A stretch of DNA of 5,349 nucleotides, from assembly GCA_004295885.1 (NCBI GenBank), contig SEDG01000452.1:1-5349 (forward strand), given 5' to 3'. Of the stretch, positions 1 to 5,349 are shown piece by piece. Both the position numbers and the translations under genes were made by a program. The stretch's first letter is position 1, and each line of letters begins with the position of its first letter. A model generated the notes under the pieces. That model was not told the origin of the DNA. It did not search any database and was given only the letters and a program-made list of their open reading frames with translations. This stretch comes from Pedobacter sp. GTDB taxonomy: Bacteria > Bacteroidota > Bacteroidia > Sphingobacteriales > Sphingobacteriaceae.

Positions 1-1026
1 TTAGGTTTTTATGCCATCAGCTTTGATGCAAAAGACGACCCAAATGATGGAAATGGAATCGGTAGGGCGGTAAGGGAAATTCAGCCAGATGGCAAATACG
101 GGCCAATTTATTTTATACATTATAATCCAAATTGGTCGGAGAAAAACACATTATATCCACTATACACAAAAAGCAAAAATAAAGCTTTTATTGAAGCTTG
201 TAATGAACTGTTAACTAACAAGTTAATTACGCAACAATGGAATGAAGAAGCGGATAGAAAAGACCCTTTAATTACTTTGCAAAAGCAATACAAAGCCTTC
301 AGTTATTATCATTTAAATGATGGTAGAATAGTTGGTTTATGGAAAAATGCATTAACGGCAATTAGCACAGACAACGGCAAAACTTGGCCAGAAAACGCAA
401 ATAGAGCACCTGGATTTGTAAATAGCAATGCGAAATTCTGGGGTCAAAGAACGGCTGATGGAAACTTTGCAACGGTTTACAATCCATCAGAATATAGATG
501 GCCATTGGCAATTTCTACAAGTAAAAATGGATTGGAGTACACCAACTTATTGCTGGTAAATGGAGAAGTTGCCCCAATGCGCTATGGTGGCAATTACAAA
601 TCTTACGGTCCACAGTATGTAAGAGGCATTATTGAAGGAAATGGAAAGCCTGCAGATGGCAAATTATGGGTAACTTATAGTATGAATAAGGAAGATATTT
701 GGGTTTCATCAATTCCATTGCCAGTTTCAGAAATTGCCAAACAACAGGTTGATGATGATTTTTCAAAACTTCCAGTTGGTACAGCATTAGAGTTGTGGAA
801 TATTTATAGTCCGCTTTGGGCGCCCGTAAAAGTAGAAAACAAAACATTGGTTTTAAAAGATAAAGACCCATTTGATTACGCAAAGGCGGAAAGAGTTTTT
901 CCAGCTGCTTCGAAAGTTATCACTCAATTTTCAATTAGCCCTAAACAAGATAATTACGGGCAAATGGAGATTGAATTGCAAGATGCAAAAGGAATTGCGA
1001 CTGTACGAAGCAGTTTATTCGATTAA
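1..1026 (+). CDS. Sialidase-fold (BNR/Asp-box) glycan hydrolase, 5' end outside window, probable 3' truncation
   Basis: The frame is open from base 1, so the gene starts upstream; 341 residues are visible, and a TTG at 277 is internal and not a credible start. A perfect Asp-box (STDNGKTW, visible residues 122-129, bases 364-387) and a degenerate one (STSKNGLEY, residues 172-180) mark a six-bladed sialidase-type propeller. Motifs such as YNPSEYRWPLAIST, MRYGGNYKSYGPQYVRG and LWVTYSMNKEDIWVS are, from memory, typical of Bacteroidota proteins annotated as exo-alpha-sialidase; the true substrate of this subgroup is not known to me, and sialic acid cleavage should not be assumed. From about residue 250 (DDDFSKL) a beta-sandwich-like C-terminal domain begins, but it stops after only about 90 residues at SSLFD, where relatives as I recall them continue for roughly another hundred. 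The +1 frame next to the stop (1022-1048) reads IKYLKTGKW, possibly a remnant of the lost end. Probably secreted or periplasmic, in line with its neighbours, but the N-terminus is not visible. Confidence 0.8.
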   Translation, partial: LGFYAISFDAKDDPNDGNGIGRAVREIQPDGKYGPIYFIHYNPNWSEKNTLYPLYTKSKNKAFIEACNELLTNKLITQQWNEEADRKDPLITLQKQYKAFSYYHLNDGRIVGLWKNALTAISTDNGKTWPENANRAPGFVNSNAKFWGQRTADGNFATVYNPSEYRWPLAISTSKNGLEYTNLLLVNGEVAPMRYGGNYKSYGPQYVRGIIEGNGKPADGKLWVTYSMNKEDIWVSSIPLPVSEIAKQQVDDDFSKLPVGTALELWNIYSPLWAPVKVENKTLVLKDKDPFDYAKAERVFPAASKVITQFSISPKQDNYGQMEIELQDAKGIATVRSSLFD

Positions 1027-1058
1027 ATATTTAAAAACAGGGAAATGGTAGGTAAGTG

Positions 1059-1090
1059 TTCAGTTTTCAGTTTGAAGTTTTCAGTTTTAA
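1059..1090. repeat. Short degenerate CAGTTTT tandem array
   Basis: Between the sialidase stop and the palindromic repeat there are about four imperfect units of CAGTTTT: at 1061, 1068, around 1075 (variant GAAGTTT) and 1082. It is low-complexity, AT-rich and intergenic. Similar CAGTTTT runs are, from memory, common between genes in Bacteroidota. No promoter of the Bacteroidota type (TTTG with TAnnTTTG) can be placed convincingly here. Confidence 0.6.
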
Positions 1091-1098
1091 AGCTAAAC

Positions 1099-1184
1099 GA
1101 CATTGCGAGGAACGAAGCAATCTCATTGCGGAAAGGAGTAATGTCGTCATTGCGAGGGTTGGTTCTTCACCACCCAAAGCAATC
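1099..1184. repeat. Interspersed palindromic repeat of the CATTGCG...GCAATC type
   Basis: Three copies of CATTGCG lie at 1101-1107, 1124-1130 and 1148-1154, and two copies of GCAATC at 1117-1122 and 1179-1184. The first pair folds as ATTGC (1102-1106) with GCAAT (1117-1121). The last pair makes a longer stem: ATTGC (1149-1153) with GCAAT (1179-1183), GGGT (1156-1159) with ACCC (1172-1175), and GGT (1161-1163) with ACC (1169-1171), with one bulged T and a five-base loop TTCTT-like. In another frame it encodes an HCEERSN-type peptide, which I recognise as the hallmark of a dispersed repeat found in many bacteria. It contains no transposase and is probably a mobilised REP-like element. It runs into the start of the esterase gene, so the right-hand boundary is uncertain and may extend past 1184. 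Confidence 0.8.
1132..1143 (+). promoter_or_regulatory. Possible repeat-borne ribosome binding site and start codon
   Basis: AAAGGAG at 1132-1138 stands two bases before the ATG at 1141. It resembles a Shine-Dalgarno site, but the spacing is shorter than usual and Bacteroidota depend little on this signal. Both the purine run and the ATG belong to the palindromic repeat, so the match may be chance. It is the best-supported start for the esterase because it gives a sensible signal peptide. Confidence 0.3.
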
Positions 1185-2613
1185 TTTCTTGCTGATGATA
1201 CTGTCGATTATTTCTGTCTCCGCCAATGCGAAAATATTGTTACCTCAAATACTGGGAAATGACATGGTGTTGCAACGCGATAAATCCATCAATATTTGGG
1301 GATTTGGAGCTGTTGGAGAAAAAATAACGGTAAATTTCGCAGGTCAAACTAAGACAGCAATTACAGATGATAAAGGAAATTGGACAGTTGTTTTATCTCC
1401 TCTAAAAACATCGGCTTTGCCACAAAAAATGACTATAAATGGAAGCAATAAGATTGTTCTGGATAATATTCTAGTCGGCGAAGTGTGGTTATGTTCAGGC
1501 CAATCTAATATGGAATACGCGATGAGAAAGCTCGCCAAAATCCCGAAACCGAAAAATGAAAAGTTAGGTTTTCCTTCAGATGCTGTTGTAAAAGCAAAAA
1601 ACACGCAAATCAGGATATTTTTAGTAAACAGAAAGGCTTTAATCAAGCCAGATTCTGTTCATAAAAGTTGGGCATTAGCCAAAGATTCAGCCTTGCGAAA
1701 TTTTTCTGCCGTAGGCTATTTTTTCGCCAAGGAATTACAGGAAAAATTAGGTATTCCAATTGGTGTAATTTCATCGGCTGTGCCAGGAAGTGCAATTGAA
1801 CCTTGGATTTCTGATGAAGCCTTTGCTAATGAACCATTTTTTAAAGCTCAGAAAGTTGACAACGACCCAAGTAAATTTTATACACCAATGGTTGAACCAT
1901 TAACCAAATTCGCTTTACGTGGAGTTTTATGGTATCAAGGCGAAACAAATTGCTTTTTGAATGAAACTATATCCTATTCTTATAAAATGAAGGCATTAAT
2001 AACGAGTTGGAGAAAAGCTTGGAAAGATGAAAATATGCCATTTTTTTATGTGCAAATTGCGCCATTCGATTATAGTAAGCAAAAAAGTGATAAGGTTATA
2101 CTTACTGCTGATACAGAACCAAATTTTTGGGAAGCACAAACACAACTTTTACGTTTGCGAAATACTGGGATGATATCAACTTTGGATTTAAATGATAATG
2201 GCGGAGATTTGCACCCAACTTACAAATGGGAAGTAGGGAGAAGGTTATCGCTTTGGGCATTGGCAAAAACCTACAATCAGAAAATTAATTATTCTGGGCC
2301 GATTTATAAATCAGCAATGTTTAATGATGGGAAAGCGATTTTAACTTTAGATTATTTGAGTAACAATGCTAAAACTAATGATGGCAAAGCTTTATATGGT
2401 TTTACAATTGCCGGGAAAGATGGGAAGTTTGTAAATGCAACAGCCAAATTAGTAGGAAAAAGTATTGAAGTTTCATCACCAGAAATTAAGCAACCAATTG
2501 AGGTAAGATATAACTGGACAGAAAATCCATCAGGTAATTTCTATAGTAATGGTTTACCTGCATTACCTTTTAGAACTAACAACCCACTAACCAATCAATT
2601 TAAAACCAATTAA
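1141..2613 (+). CDS. Sialate O-acetylesterase-type SGNH esterase (SASA family), secreted, repeat-derived N-terminus
   Basis: This 490-residue protein removes acetyl esters from sugars; the family is named for 9-O-acetyl sialic acid, but Bacteroidota members also act on plant or other glycans, so the substrate is open. The catalytic blocks are all present: GEVWLCSGQSNMEY with nucleophile Ser122 (codon 1504), GVISSAVPGSAIEPW, GVLWYQGETN, and GGDLHPTYK with Asp356 and His358 (codons 2206 and 2212) completing the triad. A small beta-sandwich precedes the hydrolase domain (about residues 30-110). The ATG at 1141 gives a signal peptide: basic start, hydrophobic FLLMILSIISVSA, likely cleavage after ANA at about residue 30. 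A start at 1045 would add 32 residues read through repeats, and one at 1195 would leave no basic n-region. The first 14 or so residues lie inside the palindromic repeat, so the ancestral start has probably been replaced. The stop overlaps the next gene. The coding body looks intact and full length. Confidence 0.88.
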   Translation: MSSLRGLVLHHPKQSFLLMILSIISVSANAKILLPQILGNDMVLQRDKSINIWGFGAVGEKITVNFAGQTKTAITDDKGNWTVVLSPLKTSALPQKMTINGSNKIVLDNILVGEVWLCSGQSNMEYAMRKLAKIPKPKNEKLGFPSDAVVKAKNTQIRIFLVNRKALIKPDSVHKSWALAKDSALRNFSAVGYFFAKELQEKLGIPIGVISSAVPGSAIEPWISDEAFANEPFFKAQKVDNDPSKFYTPMVEPLTKFALRGVLWYQGETNCFLNETISYSYKMKALITSWRKAWKDENMPFFYVQIAPFDYSKQKSDKVILTADTEPNFWEAQTQLLRLRNTGMISTLDLNDNGGDLHPTYKWEVGRRLSLWALAKTYNQKINYSGPIYKSAMFNDGKAILTLDYLSNNAKTNDGKALYGFTIAGKDGKFVNATAKLVGKSIEVSSPEIKQPIEVRYNWTENPSGNFYSNGLPALPFRTNNPLTNQFKTN

Positions 2614-2615
2614 TG
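2611..2615 (+). other. TAATG stop-start overlap
   Basis: The esterase stop TAA (2611-2613) and the GH2 start ATG (2613-2615) share one base. This arrangement implies co-transcription and suggests translational coupling, so the two enzymes were probably made together. No Shine-Dalgarno-like sequence precedes the ATG; the upstream bases are A-rich, as is usual in Bacteroidota. Confidence 0.8.
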
Positions 2616-5196
2616 AAACGAAGAATTATCATTTTCTTGTGTTTAATATCTATGTTTTTTGCAGCAAATGCCCAAGAAACAGAACGATTAATGTTATCTG
2701 GAACTGGAAACGACAAAACCGTTAGCTGGGATTTTTTCTGTACAGCAGGTGCGAATTCTGGTAAGTGGACCAACATTCCTGTACCTTCAAATTGGGAATT
2801 GCAAGGTTTTGGGAAATATAATTATGGTTTTGACAAGGATACTTTAAGGGGAAAAGAACAAGGCTTATATAAATACAAATTTGTTGTTCCTGTCGGATGG
2901 AAAGGCAAACAAATTAACATTGTTTTTGAGGGTTCGATGACAGATACCGAAGTGAAAATTAATGGTAAATCCGCAGGACCAATTCATCAAGGGTCTTTTT
3001 ATGTATTTAAATATGATATCTCTAAACTTTTAAAATCAGGCGATAATTTGCTTGAAGTTAAAGTGTCTAAACACTCTGCAAATAAATCAGTTAATGATGC
3101 AGAGCGCAAGGCTGATTTCTGGATTTTTGGAGGGATTTTTAGACCTGTTTATTTGGAAGCATTGCCAAAAGCTCATATCTCAATTATGGTCGACGGAGTT
3201 TCCCAATTTATATACCGCAAAAATCACTTTGTATAAAGGAAATCAAATCGTCCATGCCATTTCAAAGAAAATTGGCTTCAGAACGGTAGAAGTAAAAGAA
3301 CGCGATGGCGTTTACATCAACGGGGTAAAAATGAAATTTAAGGGTGTAAATCGTCATTCATTTTACCCATCATCTGGTAGAACAACGAGTAAATCTATCA
3401 GCATCGCTGATGTGAAACTGATGAAAGAGATGAATATGAACGCAGTTCGTATGGCTCACTATCCACCAGATGGACACTTTTTAGATGTATGTGATTCGCT
3501 TGGGCTATTTGTTATGGATGAGTTAGCAGGTTGGCACGGCAATTACGACACAAAGACTGGAACAAAATTATTGGGAGAAATGATGGAAAACGATGAAAAT
3601 CATCCATCAATTGTATTTTGGGCCAACGGAAATGAAGGCGGGCATAATAGAGATTTAGACCATTTGTTTAGCGAACAAGATATTCAGAGACGTCCACTGA
3701 TTCATCCTTGGGAAGTATTTAACGGCTTTGAAACCACACATTATCGCGATTATAATTACGGAATTGGAAACTACGATTACGGTCACAACATTTTAATGCC
3801 GACTGAATTTTTACACGGAATGTGGGATGGAGGTCACGGTGCAGGTTTAGAAGATTACTGGAAAGCAATGTGGAATAATCCGTTATCGGCTGGTGGTTTT
3901 TTGTGGGATTTTGCCGACCAAGGTGTAGTAAGAGTGGATAAAAACGGTTTCATTGATACAGATGGAAATCACGGTCCCGATGGAATTGTTGGCTCTTATC
4001 ACGAAAAGGAAGGAAGTTTTTACACGATAAAAGAAGTTTGGAGCCCAATTTATTTTGAGCATAGAGAAATGACAGCAGGTTTTGATGGTTCATTTAATGT
4101 GGAGAATAGGTATGCTTTTACCAATTTAAATCAGTGCACTTTCGAATGGAGAATAGAAGAACTGACCAATCCGATTTCAAATTTTTTAAGAGGGACTGCT
4201 ACTGCACCATCAATTAGACCTTTCGAAAAAGGGATATTAAAAATTGATTTGCCAAAGGATTGGAAAAATTACGATGCACTTTATCTAACAGCTAAATCGC
4301 CAAGTGGCGAAACTATTTATACTTGGAGTTTCCCAATTACATTGCCAAAAGAAGAGGTAAATAAATTGGTAGTTAAAACTGGGAAATCGAAAGTTAACAT
4401 TGCAACAAATGCATCAACTTATCAGGTTTCAGCAAATGGAATTAATGCGGTGTTCGATAAAACGACTGGTTTACTACAGAAAGTTAAAAATGCGAAAGGC
4501 GAAATTCCATTTACAAATGGACCGATTTTACAAGAAGGGGTAAACAACTTCAAAAACTTCACTCATAAAATAATTGGAGATACTGTAATTATTTCTTCAA
4601 CCTTTGAACGTAAGGAAAACTTCAATACGTTAGAATGGACAATTTATCCTTCAGGAATTGTTAAAATGCAAGTTAAATATTTCCCTTTGGCTTACTTCAC
4701 CACATTTGTAGGAATGAATTTTTCTTACCCAGAAACGGAAATGAAAGGAATTCAGTATAAAGGAAATGGACCTAATCGAGTTTGGAAAAACAGGATGAAA
4801 GGCAATCAATTTGGGGTTTGGGAAAAAGGATATAACAATTCGGCAACTGGAGAACCACCCATTAAATACCCAGAATTTAAAGGCTATTATTCGAATATGT
4901 ATTGGTGTAAATTTATTGGAAGAAACAATACTTTCAAAGTTTACACAGACCAAGAAGATATTTTCTTCAGGTTATTTACGCCAAAAAAATCAAAGGATAC
5001 AGAATGGGATAACATGAGCCCAACTTTTCCTAATGGAGATATCTCATTTTTAAACGGAATATCGGCCATTGGAACTAAAACTCAAAAGCCAGAAACAACT
5101 GGCCCAATGGGAATGAAACACGTATTTTATGATTTTGAGAAAGAACCAGCAAGGGCATTGGATATGACTTTGTATTTTGATTTTACAGGAAACTAA
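2613..5196 (+). pseudogene. Glycoside hydrolase family 2 (LacZ-like beta-glycosidase), broken by internal deletion and frameshift
   Basis: The first reading frame (2613-3236) encodes a signal peptide (MKRRIIIFLCLISMFFAANA, cleavage before QE) and a GH2 sugar-binding jelly-roll domain (about residues 35-185), ending in the conserved FGGIFRPVYLEALPKAHIS, then 17 unrelated residues and a stop. The rest of the protein continues in a different frame from about 3184 (LWSTEFPNLY) to the stop at 5194-5196. The continuation holds the end of the Ig-like domain (GFRTVE), the TIM barrel (GVNRHSFYP, MNMNAVRMAHYPP, CDSLGLFVMDE), the acid/base Glu in NGNEGG (codon 3634), the nucleophile Glu in MPTEFLHG (codon 3805), and LacZ-like C-terminal beta-sandwich domains from about 4090. 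Both catalytic residues are kept. Roughly 60-80 residues of the Ig-like domain seem absent at the break, judged from remembered relatives, with a net loss of 3n+2 bases. An ATG at 3052 opening the second frame is only a frame artefact. A functional enzyme is unlikely. The substrate (beta-galactoside, beta-glucuronide or other) cannot be decided. Confidence 0.85.
3174..3186 (+). other. Deletion and frameshift junction in the GH2 gene
   Basis: Upstream, family-conserved sequence runs to AHIS (codons 3171-3182) in the frame starting at 2613. Downstream, conserved LWSTEFPNLY begins at 3184 in the next frame. In intact relatives, as I remember them, these two motifs lie on either side of most of the Ig-like domain, so they should not be adjacent. 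The junction therefore marks an internal deletion, not a single-base slip. The sequence here (catatctcaattatgg) has no slippery heptamer that would suggest programmed frameshifting. Confidence 0.7.
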
Positions 5197-5200
5197 ATTT

Positions 5201-5270
5201 ATCCCGCAGATAACAGGGATTTCGCAGATTTTAAAAAGATTTATCTGCGTCATCTGCAAAATCAGCGGGA
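5201..5270. repeat. ATCTGCG/CGCAGAT interspersed palindromic repeat
   Basis: This element starts five bases after the GH2 stop. The outer arms TCCCGC (5202-5207) and GCGGGA (5265-5270) pair exactly and extend, after one A-A mismatch, by GAT (5209-5211) with ATC (5261-5263). An inner stem pairs CGCAGAT (5223-5229) with ATCTGCG (5243-5249) around an AT-rich 13-base loop. ATCTGC recurs directly at 5243 and 5252. It matches a dispersed intergenic repeat common in Bacteroidota (from memory). As a stable hairpin just behind a stop codon it could also end or protect the transcript, but no U-tract follows, so a classical Rho-independent terminator is not supported. Confidence 0.75.
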
Positions 5271-5290
5271 GCAAATAAAAGATAAATTTT

Positions 5291-5349
5291 ACCGCAAAGA
5301 CACGAAGAACGCAAAGAAGAGATAAATAAAAATCTGTGAAATCTAAAAA
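5291..5349. repeat. CGCAAAG-type short interspersed repeat with ATCTGTGAAATCT tail
   Basis: CGCAAAGA occurs at 5293-5300 and 5310-5317, with a related CGAAGA at 5303-5308 between them, a spacing of 17 bases. The tail AATCTGTGAAATCT (5331-5344) is a degenerate relative of the ATCTGCG family in the preceding element. Both types are familiar as intergenic repeats in Bacteroidota genomes. The element may continue beyond the window. There is no coding capacity here. Confidence 0.6.

Noticed and set aside
629..883. Minus-strand open frames at 629-883, 1344-1646, 4651-4953 and 5050-5274
   Set aside because: They lie opposite well-supported coding sequence (the last also covers the terminal repeat), have no recognisable motifs, and fit chance open frames in AT-rich DNA.
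1045..1140. An ATG at 1045 as the start of the esterase
   Set aside because: It would add 32 residues translated from CAGTTTT and CATTGCG repeats and place the hydrophobic signal segment more than 45 residues in, which is unlike a signal peptide.
1056..1262. A 68-residue frame containing an HCEERSN-type peptide
   Set aside because: It is translation of the interspersed repeat in another frame and overlaps the esterase; it serves only as a marker of the repeat family.
3052..3183. An ATG at 3052 as the start of a separate second GH2 gene
   Set aside because: The first 44 or so codons are the jelly-roll coding sequence read out of frame; there is no signal peptide, and family similarity begins only at about 3184.
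3174..3240. Programmed ribosomal frameshift joining the two GH2 frames
   Set aside because: There is no slippery sequence, and conserved domain sequence appears to be missing at the site, which points to a deletion.
5201..5349. CRISPR array or Rho-independent terminator at the 3' end
   Set aside because: The repeats are short, unequal and lack regular spacers, so it is not CRISPR; the hairpins are not followed by a U-tract, so a standard terminator is not supported.

Overview
The window is AT-rich, all detectable genes are on the + strand, and the three gene families are typical secreted carbohydrate enzymes of Bacteroidota. Protein style, lipid-free N-terminal signal peptides, TAATG gene overlaps and the type of interspersed palindromic repeats all suggest a Sphingobacteriaceae-like (Pedobacter or Mucilaginibacter type) genome. 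That placement is an inference from family resemblance, not from a search.

Layout: (1) bases 1-1026 hold the 3' part of a sialidase-fold (BNR/Asp-box propeller) gene that begins before the window and appears cut short in its C-terminal domain. (2) Bases 1027-1184 hold a short CAGTTTT tandem array followed by a CATTGCG-type interspersed palindromic repeat. (3) Bases 1141-2613 hold a sialate O-acetylesterase-type SGNH esterase that looks catalytically intact, but whose start codon and first residues lie inside the repeat. (4) Bases 2613-5196 hold a LacZ-like glycoside hydrolase family 2 gene. It overlaps the esterase stop by one base and is broken near 3180 by a frameshift that coincides with loss of most of its second (Ig-like) domain. 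(5) Bases 5197-5349 are non-coding and consist of two further interspersed repeat families (ATCTGCG palindrome and CGCAAAG repeats).

Together the genes look like part of an operon for stepwise breakdown of an O-acetylated, side-chain-rich glycan: an esterase removing acetyl groups, a GH2 exo-glycosidase, and a sialidase-fold hydrolase whose real substrate is unknown. The main story is decay. Two of the three genes carry lesions, and repeats sit at both intergenic boundaries that have a gap, one of them supplying coding sequence to the surviving gene. I do not see a new kind of biological system here. The points worth following are the repeat-derived N-terminus, the deletion in the GH2 gene, and whether these lesions are real or assembly errors.
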